DNA from: Nymphalis io
Taxonomy: Eukaryota; Arthropoda; Insecta; Lepidoptera; Nymphalidae
Direction of reading: 5' to 3'
NCBI RefSeq assembly: GCF_905147045.1
Contig: NC_065889.1
Span: 11,723,001-11,787,000, forward strand
Length of the DNA stretch: 64,000 nt
Under the pieces are notes generated by a model, which had not been told where the DNA came from, did no database searches, and was given only the letters and a program-made list of their open reading frames with translations. Of this stretch, positions 42,401 to 53,988 are shown in pieces. The stretch's first letter is position 1, and every line of letters begins with the position of its first letter. The position numbers and the translations under genes are program-made.

Positions 42401-45400
42401 AATGAAATGTCCCTAGTGTATATGGCTGTATTTACACTGGCAAATTCACCCTTTAATGGGAACACAACTATACTTAGTATTGCTGTTTGGCGGTTGAAAA
42501 AGTGATGAGGGGGTGGTACCTACCCAGGCTGGCTTGCACAAAGCCCTCACTAAGTGGATATACATGGTTAAATATCAGCCGAAAAATGCATGTGTCATCA
42601 TGATGTTTACACATCTAAGACAGTAATTATATATAAACATAAATATGGACCATATTGGATCTATCCAGCCATCCATATTGATTTTCTCTGACTATTTACG
42701 AAAATAATCTTATAAAATGATATCATACCTGCAATGGCAGCAAGCCCCAGGCCTGCTGGCCGCGTATTTTAGCTTCGATCATATCACCGATGCTGATACT
42801 GTCGGCAGCTTTGCTCATTCGTTCTAAGATTTCATGCCTGTGTGTAACAAAAATACAATATTTTATTTGTAACCTATGTAAAATACCTATATATATTTTA
42901 CAGAGCATTATGGGAAATTATGCTTTCGTTGTAAGGCTATGCAGGTCCGTTTGTATGGTGTATGGTCTCTAATTATTGTACCGCCAAACAGTGGCGCACT
43001 CAATCAATCAATCAATCAACAGCCAAACGTTGTCCACTGCTGAACATAGGCCTCTCCCAAGGTGCGCCAAAGCTCCCTGTCCTCCGCCTTCCGCATCCAG
43101 TTGGTACCTTATACTAAATATGTACCTATGTGAGTGCGTCATGCAGTACTTATATACCATGGCAGCGCTTTGACGTTGAAAATAGTTTATTATATTTATA
43201 TTTCTTACAGTGCCAATGTCTATGAGTGGCGGCGATCACTTACCAACACGTATTATTGGTTCGATTGCTGTCCTGTTTTAAATATAAAAAAATAAACCAA
43301 CTACGCGTCAAATTGTCTCATTTGATTTTGTAAAAAAATAAAATAATCCATACTTCGGGCAATGCGGGATGACGTTCAAGTAGTTCTCCTGCACGAAGAG
43401 CGGCATGATGCTATAGTCGCTGAAGAACAGGTCGCTCTTGTCGTGGATACTCATTGTCTTGTGTTCCTCGGCACTGAACACTTTGCGGATAGCCTCCCAG
43501 GGTCCCTGTCATACACAGTATATATATTTTTTTAAACCAAAATTTAACTAGACTCTTGTCAATGTATCTATCACTGGTACCAACAATCTATTTTAATTAT
43601 TTTTCAAGCAACAAATAAAGCAAAAGAATGGTATATCCATTACATTCAAAGTGTATTTTGAGTGAATCAGTGCAGCAGGCATGACATCTTAGTTACTAAC
43701 GTTGGTGGCGCATTGCCGATGACCACTTATCCATCAGGTATGCCATTAGTATCAGTATAGAGCAGTGCGGCCTCACGATGCGGACGTCCGTAGCGGCGCC
43801 GCGGGTGTGCGTGGCGGTGGGCGGGGCGTTGGTTGTGCCGAGGGGCGGGGCGGGAGACGTGACTGCGCTCGCGGGGTCGTTGGCGGCATAGAGCGCGAGG
43901 CGGTGCAGTGTCTGCCTCACGTCCTGGCGCGCCGATGCGATGAGCTGCACGAGCGCGTCACTGTCGAGTTTGAGGCCCTCGCGGAAGCACACCGACATCA
44001 TCGCCGCCTACGGAGACATACATTATTGATGGTGCTGATTTATAAATTTAACATACTGAGGAATCTGGATTTTGAGGATATAAATTTTCTTTCATGTTTT
44101 TTGAGACTATGTTACCACTATAATTATTGTAAGAACAATCCTAGTTTACAAGAACTACCCTGTCCAAATGGTTATTAACTTTTTAATAGTTGCCTTAGAA
44201 AGTAACTGTTCCGGATTGAATAAAAGTTGTCAAAAAGTAAATAACCAAATGGATATAGTAGAACCGGAAGCGTGGTTCAATTAATTTCTCCAAGGTCAAA
44301 TGGTGAATAATTTTTCTTCCTAAAGTAGTTTTTCTGTTTTTTGTCTCATTCATAATTGAGAGAATTGTTTTTGTGCATAGTTTGAGTAAGCCTTCGCTTT
44401 TGGACAAAGTGAGACATTTATTAAAATGCTTCGCATACGACACATTCTGAACGAACATTGTTTAACTTAATACATGTAGTTAATAAATCGTTAAACGGCT
44501 GTACCCTAATTTGATCGGCCCTCGGGCGGGCGAACCGCAGATCAAAGCAGTAGTTGCCGAGCGTGCGCATCTTCTCACTGTTCCGGTCGTTACACATGCA
44601 CACGATGGGCACCGACGTCGACTTCATCAGCGATATCAACTCTTGGAGACCACCTTAAATATGCACATATTAAATATTAACCTAATTGATTTCTTAGTGA
44701 AATAACAAACTAAGTTGCAAAAATTATTTTATTTATAAACTTTTGGTTGGAGTAAATGGTAAAGACCAAATCAAATTCTTTACCATTTATGGTTGGAAAA
44801 GTGTAATTTCATAATGACGTATTATGCTATGACTGTATCTGGTGTCTATATGTCTGCATATAAGAGATATTTAGTATCTTGAATTTTTAGAGCAGAAAAG
44901 GGGATAAAATTTCAATATCAATCAATCTTATAAATCAACAGTTTGAGTAGTAGTTAGTTACCTCTATCTTCATTTCCAGCCATCCCATCGACTTCATCCA
45001 TGACCAGTACACGTTTCTTCGACACGGCTCCCTTGCCCGCATTCCCTGAATTTAAAGTTAATTTAGTCGATCTTCCAAAAATTGCTTGATAACCTCACTA
45101 GAGTTAAAAATGTAAAAAAGAGCCGACATGGAACCATTGCAAATTTCAAGTTCGTTATTAATTTTTGTTTGTAGTTGTTCATCTCGAGCTCATCAGTGAA
45201 AAATAACACTATAAGGAAAACTGCATGTGTCTGTTTTAGCAATAAGCGCTTAGTGTCAAAATAGCTCTCAGTCCAGCAGACTTCATACAGTAATGCTATT
45301 CTCGACGTAATTAACAACCATCTTTAAGATTTGACAAATAATTTGGATTTCCAAATACACACACACAGACTTTATTATTATTTAACAAAAAATAAAATTA

Positions 45401-48400
45401 TACATTTAGTGTCCTTAACTTATGGATACATTTCATTTACGTACTTATTCAATCAGTACAAGCGTCTGAATTAGGCCAAGCCTGTGTCTCAGACGCCAGA
45501 GAAACTAAGACATACATTAAAAAGTCTATAATTTTTAGACTACCTTTAGCATAACCCGAGAGCGAGGTGGACGTCAACAGTTCCGAAATCTGTTCCTTGA
45601 TGAGGTTCTTGCTTCTCGTATCCGAAGCGTTGAGCTCGACCATGTCGTAGCCCAGCTCCTTGCAAACGAGCGCCACTGTTGTCGTCTTGCCTGTAGTATA
45701 TATAGTATTTGAAAAATAATGTTTAAAATATACTTTCTACCGTTTTCATTAATATCAAGCATTATTATTTCGGGTGGGTTTGATAGATATTTAATTTTAC
45801 TTAGGTAATGTTTTTAAAACGCGAGCAAGTATGTTTTGCAAACAATGATGATATAGGTTTATACTTACTCTTTTTTTATATTTGCCGGGAGGGCAAATGA
45901 CTCTACTCCACCTGATGGTAAGTGGTAGTAGAGTCCAAACGCGACGACGGCCAGTACAGACGGGAAAAACGTTCTGCACTAGCCGCCTTCGCCTTGCCGG
46001 CCGCAAGATGCCTCTTCACGCCTCATTTGAAGGAACCCGGGTTGTAAGAGGAGGGGAACACGTGAGCTGGTAAGGAATTCCATTTTTTGGAAGTGCGACA
46101 AAGGAGTTGCCAAATTTCTTTGTTCGCGATGGAATTGATGTCACAGTTAGGCGGTGACATCGAGAACCAGCTCGCGTGGACTTAAGAAGGAAGGGGGAAG
46201 CAGGAATTAGAGAGAATAATTCCTCAGAGCACTCGCCGTGATACAGTCGATAGAAAGCGCTCAGTGCTGCTATCTCACGACGCAATTGTAAAGGTTCAAG
46301 GGTGTTTGTGACCTTTACGTCGCCAATAATGCGTACGGCACGTCGCTGCAACCCGTCCAAGGCCTCCAGTACGTACTTAGCGGAGCCATCCCAAAGGTGC
46401 GAGCAATATTCCACGCAAGACCGTACCTGTGTTTTGTACAGCAGGCACAGTTGTTGTGGCATGAAAAAACGCCGCACCTTGTTCTGAACTCCGAGTTTCC
46501 GTGAAGCTGTTTTTATAACAGCCTCGATGTAATCCCTTGGACTAAGGTCGCAGCGAACGTCAATCCCCAGCATGGCGATTTTGCTTTGTATCACCAACGG
46601 AGTACCACAGAGACAGGGAAGAGGGGAAAATGGTGACTTTTTCGCTGTGAGAGCGCATACCTGTGTTTTCTTGGCATTAAACTCAACAAGATTATCAGAG
46701 CCCCATTTGGCGATAAGCTCTAATGTCCTATCGAGTTCAATGACAAGATCCTTCCGCCTCTCCTCAATTTCCGCTCGCCCAGCCACTGCGCGGCCGTGGT
46801 ATCCACCATGCACTGTACATATCACTGTACATATCGTCTGCATAGCAATGTATGTTCCCAAGAGAGAGCATATCATTGATATGCAAAAGAAAGAGTGTGG
46901 GAGATAGAACAGATTCCTGGGGGACCCCAGCATTCACTACATAGAATTGTAAAGCGCAACCATCAACTAAAAAACGAAGGCTACGCTTGTGTGGGAAGCT
47001 GGCAATCCAGGTGCATAGCTGAGCAGGCAGACCATATGCCGGTAGCTTGGAGAGAAGACTTCTGTGCCAGACCCTGTCGAAAGCCTTGGAGATATCGAGG
47101 CTGTCAGTCTACGATTCTCCATGCTTGTCGATAGCTTCACCCCAGAGGTGTGTTACGTACGCTAGAAGATCACCTGTGGACTGTTTTGGTCGAAACCCGT
47201 ACTGACGATCATTAATTAGACAGTGATCTTATAGGTAATGGATCAGTTGGTTGTTTAAAATCCGTTCCATCATCTTACAAAGTACTGAGGTGATAGCTAT
47301 TGGCCGATAATTTGCCGGGTCAGACCGATCCCCTTTTTTGGGAACCGCTTGCACATTAGCTCTTCTCCAAGCCTCCGGCACACATCCCGAAGAGAGAGAA
47401 AGTTGGAACAGGCGCGTTAACACAGGAGACAGCTCCGCCGCGCACTTCTTCAGCACTATGGCTGGTTTTCCATCGGGACCGCTAGCTTTCCGTATATCAA
47501 GTGATTGCAGCTCCGCACGCACATCACGTTGCCTGATTTTGATTTTAGGCATCGTGTGGCCACATGAAGGTATTGTTGGTGGCAGCGCACTACAATCATC
47601 GATCACGGAGTTGTCGGCAAAGAGTTTAGCCAGGAGATCGGCTTTCTCCTGCGGACTGTGAGCTAGCGATCCGTCCGGATTTCTGAGCGGTGGCAGCGAA
47701 GGTTGGCAGAAATTGTTTTGCACAGACTTGGTCAGACGCCAGAAGCTACGGGAGCCCCTAGGATGCGAAATAAGGTCATGACCAATCTGTACAATGCGCT
47801 GTGCATCCGCTCTCGTGTATGCCTTCCTACAGGACTTGGATTTTTTATTGTAGTTTGCTTTCAGTGAGTCAATGTTAGATGCCCCGCTAATACAGCCGTT
47901 GATCCACTTGCGATATGCCGCCTGCTTAGATGATGATATACTCGATAGAGTACACTGGTGGTAGGGCTTTGTGCAAGCTCGTCTGGGTAGGTACCACCCA
48001 CTCATCAGATATTCTACCGCAAAACAGCAATACTTGATATTGTTGTGTTCCGGTTTGAAGGGTGAGTGAGCCAGTGTAATTACAGGCATAAGGGACATAA
48101 AATCTTAGTTCCCAAGGTTGGTGGCGCATTGGCTATAAGCGATGGTTGACATTTCTTAGAATGCCAATGTCTAAGGGCGTTTGGTGACCACTTACCATCA
48201 GGTGGCCCATATGCTCGTCCACCTTCATATTCTATAAAAAAAAAAAAAATTGATAAAAAAACTATTTCAATACTCATTCTTAATAGATAGAAAGAATATT
48301 ACAATTGAAAAAAAAATCTGACAAATCAGTAAATAAAATTTCATATAAGCCTAAAAAGTATTTAGTGCGGGAGTTAATGAATCATATCGCAGTAAAGATT

Positions 48401-51400
48401 TGAGGGGAATAAGAGTTAAGAACTAAGGGGAGAAAGCCAAAGACGGATCCGGTTGGAGAAAACTATTCGACCAGGCTAAGGCCTACCCATGGCCGGAATG
48501 CCTTCGATGATGATGGTATTATTGCACTAGAAGCACTCACCCACGCCGGGCGGTCCGGATAACAATGCCGCTTTATAGTAAGCGCCGTCGTCATTTTTCG
48601 CCCACGGATTTGGCTTCGGTAGTTTTGCTTTTCTATTTGCGTACCATTTCGTCAACCACTTTAATAATCTAAAAATGTAACAACACAAATTATTAACGAG
48701 GCTCTAGCGACTTTTAAGTTTTATGTAAAGTGCGTTGTGTGGATTTTACTGGCAAGCACCGATAAGAACAGCTCATCCTAGAACTAGAGAGTAAAGATAA
48801 ACAAATTTAGATTTACATAATCCATTCGATTAGCTATATTATGCATTACAAACAGTTTACGAAGCATATAGTGTAATTACAGGCACAAGGGACATAATAT
48901 CTTTCACAAGGTTGGTAGCGCATTGGTTGATGTAAGCGATGGTTAACATTTCATTTATGATCAGGTGGGCCATATGCTCAGGTGGATATATATATCCACT
49001 TTATCGACACTTTTCCACGAATCCATATCGAATACCATAGATTATTTAAGATCCAATGTTGTAATGTCAATTCAAGGTCATAGTTGTTTACTTGTCTCTG
49101 CTCCTTACATTTGTTTGGGATACATATACAATATCAGTTCATAAATGTATTTATCAAAACATTTAGCATTATGAAATTTTAAGAAATCATTTGATAGATA
49201 AACATTAGAACTGACATAAATTAAACCTGTGTAAAGATAGGGTCAGTCACGGGTTATTCTACTTCCAAAGAGCAATATATTATTTACTTTAGTAAATTTA
49301 ACTACAGGCACAAGAGGACATAACATCTTAGAAGCAATGACGGTGTAATACTTGATTTATATACATATATGTATATTGTAATGCCTCGGGTGATAGTACT
49401 TGACGTCCAAAAGCCTAGTGTCTCGTTTACTTTCTTAAAATATATAAATGAATAATAATAATATACAACTTTCATACTTATTAGCATTGCTGGCTTCCCC
49501 ATGTTGTCCTATGATCTGTTTTAAATTCTGTGGCTTATATTTATCAACCCACATGAGCGTATTTGAACTGTCAGAAGCGCTACTCGAATGTTTAATTTCA
49601 CCTGAAAAATATATTTTATAATTAAAAAGCATAGTAAAACGACATTGCATATGGGCGTAGTAGTATATTACTACTTATATTATACTACTACTTACTTACT
49701 ACTAAATATTAATTTATTAATCACATTATCGTCCATACTAGAAATAAAACAGACATAAAAAATATTACAAAAGTGAACTAAGAACCAAATGCAATGTAAG
49801 GGATATTATAAAAAGTTTTTTTTTTAGCACACTTAAGAGGGAAAAAGATTAAGGAATAATTTTACTGTATGTAGAGTTGAAATAATAAAATATATTTCAA
49901 TAAAACAAAACATGATGTTAAACTAAGCACATACCATTTAAAAAAAATATAATATTTTATGAGAATTAAATTCACATACCGTTTTGTTTATTCTCTGATT
50001 TAACGGACACTTTGATGTCTTCAGATTTAACTTTATTGTTCACAATTGTTTTAGGAGAAACAGCTTCCTTCTTAATATCACTAACAATTAATTGTTTGTC
50101 AATTTGTTTCTTTATCGGTGTTTTCTTAATTGTACAACTTGATTCATTTTTGTCGTTCGATTTTTTATTTTTTTTATCGTCATTTTGTTCCTTCTTTACA
50201 TCTTTGGAATGTTTTTTAGCTGTTGAGTCTTTGATCATAGCCAGGAACTCATCTTCGCTGAGCACTTTGATACCGAGCTCTTGTGCTTTGGCTAACTTAG
50301 CTGGACCAGCATCTTCACCTGCCACAACATGTGTCACCTAAAATTCATTGATTGGTATTATAAAAGTGAGTTTATTTGAATAACGAATATTCAATCACAC
50401 TTGAAATGATAAGTTTTAATAAAATCGGAAATATAGTTGTTCCATTCCTTTACAATTTTTTAAATATTTTTTTTTTACTATGTTGCAAATATAATACCTT
50501 CTTACTAACACCACTTTTTATAGTGCCGCCATATTTCGTGATAGTTTCGACTACTTCATCTCGTTCGAATGAATCCAGAACGCCAGTTAATAAAAATGCA
50601 CAATCTTTTAAGCAGTCTGGCGACCCCTGGAATGCATAATACGAACAATTTAAGCGAATACTTGTTGGATATAGTGTATATTAGACTCGCAACACAACCC
50701 AACATCACAGTGTTTACATATCTAATTAAGATTATTAAAACATAATCCTAATTTTTTTTTTAAATATAAATCAACTATATAGCCAGAATTAATAGTCATA
50801 AATAAGCAGTTTATTAGGTCATTGAAACATATAATTTACCAGAACATTGCAAATAACTGTGTGAGCCTTATAGTCTTGATTCGCTTTATACATTAATTTA
50901 GACTTGCAATTGAGCTAATAACAATTTTTCTTTAAATTTTTACAATAAATGGCTATTTGAACAAGTATGTTTACTGATTTTTTTGTGTGACTCATGTAAC
51001 ATTGCTTGATATTGTGTAACAATTGCAACTTTTTTTATTGAATTCCGGATGCTATATTTATATTGTATGTTTAATTTTTTTATATTGAGCTCATGTGATG
51101 TTGGGATGTGTAACTTTAATGCAATGATTAAATAAAATAATAGACGCTAAATAGTACTATTAAATACAAATATATGTGTCATAGAACTGACAACAGTTAG
51201 AGTAGATGTGTTCTGGAGTGCAGACCACACCTTGACAAACGTAACGTAGGACGCCCTCCAGCTATGTGGAGTGACAATATACGCAAAGTGACTTTCAGAG
51301 AATGAAAATTGAGTGCTGAAGATCGAGCACAGTACTGTGTCATTGGAGAGACCTATGTCCAGCAGTGGACGACAAAGGGTTGATGATGATGACTACTATT

Positions 51401-53474
51401 ATCTGTTATCTTAAGATAATATCAATATTAGTGTTGTTATCTTAAGATAAAATATATAGCACTTATCGACATTGTCTTACTTTCTTTACATAGTTTATAT
51501 TGTATTAATTGACTTAAATAATATAAAGTAAAAAAAATCTTGTACCTCAGGCATTTCTTTGGATCCTAAGTGCTTAGGCCCTGATCTGTTCAAATATTTC
51601 TGGTAAAGACCTGCTGAGTATCGTTTCCTTTCGTGCCTTTCTTCATCTGTAAGAACTTGACAAGAAATTTGTTTTATTTAATAAAATAAACAGAATTATG
51701 GGAATGAAAATGATTATTTTTTTTGGCAGACATTGCATTTGTAATTTTTGAAATTAAAGAAATATATATATTATAAAATGACATATGTAATTTGTTTTGC
51801 GTTTTCAGTATATTATTAACTTGCTTCAGGTAGAATTACTATTGAAATACATTACCTTGAATTTATAATAAGACAAATTCTTATAAAATGGAACCACTAA
51901 TAAATATCAAATATAGTTAACAAAATACCAGATTCGTTGAGGCTTTTATCCATTTTGCGTTTCTTTGATTTTGGCTGATATATTTGTTCAGTATTGTCAT
52001 GATGTTCTTCATAATCAATGAATTCACTAAAATCCTTTTTGACTTTCTCTGTTTTTTGGCTTGTCAATTCAATTTGACTTTCATCCTCAATATTGCTTTT
52101 ATCTAATTTTCTTTTACTTGTTGAGGCTTTAGTATCATTTGTATTTTTTGATTTCAATTTTTCTTTGTCAATTACGTCATGATTTTCAGTCAATTTCTTT
52201 TCATTAATTTCAGTTTCATCTTTTTTTTTAATTACTTGATCTTTATCTGGTGATGTCATTTGATTTTTAATGACATTAATTTCGTCAATTTGTAGCAAGC
52301 TCTGTTCAAATTCTTCATCTGAATGAATTCCAGTTTCCGTCTTTTTCTTTGATTTTTTAACTAATGGTGCTGATCTTTTAATTGGTACACTACCAAATAA
52401 TTCAGCAGGTTTAACTTCTTTAAGTTCAGGCTTTGCAGGTGTTACCTTTTTCTTTTGTGTGGTAAAAATTTCGTCATCAGAGTCATCTTTGATTTGGCGT
52501 CTTTTTCTATTTTGTTTTTTCTATAATGAATTTGAAGTAACAGAAATTGGTATTATTCATGTTTAATGTCTTAAAGAGTGTTATCCACTTACGCAGTAAG
52601 CAAATATATTTCTTAAGCTGTTATTAAATGTAAGTGTGAATTGTGTGTTCTTTTAATATTTATTAAATTATAATTATTCAAACTAATAACCACATGGCAG
52701 TAAGTTCTGTGAAGCTATAGACTCTTTTTTCATAAAATTTACAATATTCATAAATTATGTTAAATTACCTTTTGTGCGATTTGAACATCTGGTGATTCCG
52801 GTATCACATCACTATCCTCATCTTTTGTTTTCTTTTCTTTTTTCAAAGTAAAAAATGACCTTATATCCTGAAATTTCATAAAAAAGTATTTTCAATAGAA
52901 AAGATCTTCAAAATAAAGATATAATTTCTTTCAATTATAACTATTTATTTATTTTCTCTTATAAGGTAAAAAACAGTATAACGTAAAATATGCTATAGGT
53001 TTATGTGTGAAAGAGTTTTTGTTTTGTTTTTTTTTTGTTGTTACAGTAAGTAAAAATGCATAAAAGTGTTTTGTGTACAGTTTATATTAGATTTTGAAAC
53101 GTTAAGCAGATATTTTTGATGCAAGTGTTAAGATTTCATTACAACAAATTCTAGGCGATAATATAAAGTTTTTTAGAATTGAAATAGAAACATCTGATAT
53201 TTCTATACTCGATAACTTTTCAAAGAAAATAAAACAAGGCAATTTTCGTTAAAGGTACAATAAATCTTCAGAGATGTTTAGTCTATATGTATGTAATGTA
53301 TATTTTCGTTGTATTTTTTTCTTTTTTTTTCATGTTGAGAATTCCTATGAAATGCCAGACTATGATGACAGATGTGACTATTTCAAAAACATGTTATGAA
53401 AAATATAAATGATAATACAATGCTAAAATGAAATGTCCGTCACTTGGACATTACGGCGTACTTACCCTAGACAT
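39459..53474 (-). CDS. RFC1: Replication factor C subunit 1 (clamp loader large subunit)
   Basis: Eighteen exons on the minus strand: 53466-53474, 52769-52867, 51929-52520, 51546-51646, 50498-50626, 49980-50337, 49478-49601, 48541-48668, 45544-45690, 44962-45045, 44505-44653, 43777-44007, 43354-43505, 42729-42837, 42075-42220, 41293-41506, 40160-40321, 39459-39605. Phases agree and give 1026 aa (human 1148). The N-terminus MSRDIRSFFTLKKEKK resembles PCNA-binding ends. A Lys/Glu-rich region is followed by a BRCT domain (about 262-345; CAFLLTGVLDSFERDE, GGTIKSGVSKKVTHVV). The AAA+ module has WVDKYKP (from 447), Walker A GPPGVGKTT (509-517), VELNASDTRSK, Walker B VLVMDEVDGM (DEVD 579-582) and CMCNDRN. 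The RFC1-specific C-terminal domain and a Lys-rich tail follow. RFC1 with RFC2-5 loads PCNA at primer ends. Exon 1 codes only three residues. Introns hold a solo LTR, a LINE and SINEs. Confidence 0.96.
39962..40130 (+). mobile_element. SINE-A, 5' truncated
   Basis: It starts within ATTACAGGCACAAGGGAC and ends TTCCTATTCTATAAA plus an A-run, 28 bp from an RFC1 splice donor. Confidence 0.85.
40389..41062 (-). mobile_element. SINE-C copy split by a solo LTR
   Basis: In reverse: tail near 40389 (TAATAATATATAAAA), body CATACTTATATAGATAATTA, head GGGTGGGAATCGAACCCA up to 40587. After the LTR (40588-41024) the head resumes with CAACCACGCCTACCGGCTC to about 41062. The SINE is therefore older than the LTR. 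Confidence 0.85.
40588..41024 (-). mobile_element. Solo LTR of the Gypsy family
   Basis: About 437 bp, the reverse complement of the Gypsy LTR with a few changes, bounded by TG...CA. A 4-bp direct repeat CAAG flanks it (40584-40587 and 41025-41028), so it is a full insertion that lost its interior by LTR-LTR recombination. It lies in RFC1 intron 16. Confidence 0.93.
42348..42549 (-). mobile_element. SINE-A, diverged copy
   Basis: AATAGGAAGGCAGACC at the left, GAGCCTTGGGAACTAAAATG in the body, and GGCTTGCACAAAGCCC at the right. Confidence 0.75.
42992..43110 (-). mobile_element. RTE LINE 3' end fragment
   Basis: ATCAATCAATCAATCAACAG at the left is the tail in reverse, followed by GTTGTCCACTGCTGAACATA and GGCGCACC-type sequence ending near GCATCCAGTTGGTACC. 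It is a severely 5'-truncated copy of the family at 14976-17786. Confidence 0.85.
43203..43282 (+). mobile_element. SINE-A tail fragment
   Basis: CTTACAGTGCCAATGTCTAT, GCGATCACTTACC and TGCTGTCCTGTTTT keep the order of the SINE-A 3' part. Confidence 0.55.
43676..43748 (+). mobile_element. SINE-A fragment
   Basis: GACATCTTAGTTACTAACG, GTTGGTGGCGCATTGCCGAT and CCATCAGGTATGCC match SINE-A with internal deletions. It lies just past an RFC1 exon donor. Confidence 0.6.
44753..44789. repeat. 13-bp perfect inverted repeat
   Basis: TAAATGGTAAAGA and its exact complement are separated by 11 nt and flanked on both sides by GGTTGG. It lies in an RFC1 intron; no role is evident. Confidence 0.8.
45872..47953 (-). 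mobile_element. Jockey/CR1-type LINE, 5' truncated and frame-broken
   Basis: Minus-strand non-LTR retrotransposon in RFC1 intron 8. The upstream part (47229 to about 47950) encodes DIRKASGPDGKPAIVLKK, AWRRANVQAVPKKGDRSDP and NYRPIAITSVLCKMMERIL. A stop at 47229 interrupts it. Downstream, AFDRVWH-type and CYADDMY (catalytic YADD) follow in other frames, then 46016-46933 with FNAKKTQVCALTAKK and CLLYKTQVRSCVEYCSHLWD. The 3' end has ACCACTTACCATCAGGTGG and an A-rich end (complement of TTTTTTTAT at 45872). Stops and frameshifts disable it. Its 5' end abuts the SINE-A at 47954 head-to-head. Confidence 0.87.
47954..48252 (+). mobile_element. SINE-A, full length
   Basis: It runs from CACTGGTGGTAGGGCTTTGT through GTAGGTACCACCCACTCATC to TTCATATTCTATAAAAA with a 13-A tail, with few differences from the other intact copies. 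Its 5' end joins the LINE 5' end directly. Confidence 0.88.
48868..48992 (+). mobile_element. SINE-A fragment
   Basis: AGTGTAATTACAGGCACAAG, GTTGGTAGCGCATTGG and ATCAGGTGGGCCATATGC preserve the SINE-A order. A further scrap (TAACTACAGGCACAAGAGG) lies at 49298-49335. Confidence 0.65.
51195..51392 (+). mobile_element. RTE-like LINE 3' end fragment
   Basis: It codes in one frame for a stretch like RRPPAMWSDNIRK and ends GGAGAGACCTATGTCCAGC, then AGTGGACGACAAAGG and TGATGATGATGAC, the typical RTE tail. It is a different subfamily from the copy in PWP1. Confidence 0.75.
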
Positions 53475-53988
53475 TTTGCAAAGTATAAATCAATAATTTG
53501 AGATTAATTGCATGACATACACATTTATTGTAATTATTACTAAAAGTATGGAATGAAACCAACTAAAGAGCGATTTGCAAAGTATCTAACTTTTAAAATT
53601 TCGCTACCGCCAAACTGTTAAAATATTTGTTTGACACTGACAAATATGCCACTCTCTGGCGTCTAATGTCATCCTATAACAAACTTACCTATCTATAATT
53701 TTTATTGAATCACAATTATTTTATTAAATTAAACAAAAAGCAAAACCTTTGGATAACACAATTTTTAGACCCCAAAAAACTAATAGATTATTTGCAAACG
53801 GAAAGTTACCTGACAATAAGATGTATAAGTAATGAAAAAGTTTTAAGCAACTGAAGAGGTATTATAACGTATTCCTAAATTTTCTTAGTTTATCTTTTCC
53901 CATTAACAATAATAAATGACGTTGATAATTTTACTGAGTTTGATACATTTTTAAACAGCTAACATAAATACCACAAATTTAAAATGCA
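53475..53988. promoter_or_regulatory. Divergent promoter region of RFC1 and the plus-strand membrane-protein gene
   Basis: 514 bp separate the two start codons, which point away from each other. The sequence is AT-rich. No TATA box was assigned with confidence. Confidence 0.5.

Noticed and set aside
43765..44178. Plus-strand open frame of 137 codons
   Set aside because: Antisense of a GC-rich RFC1 exon; the minus frame matches RFC1 in phase.
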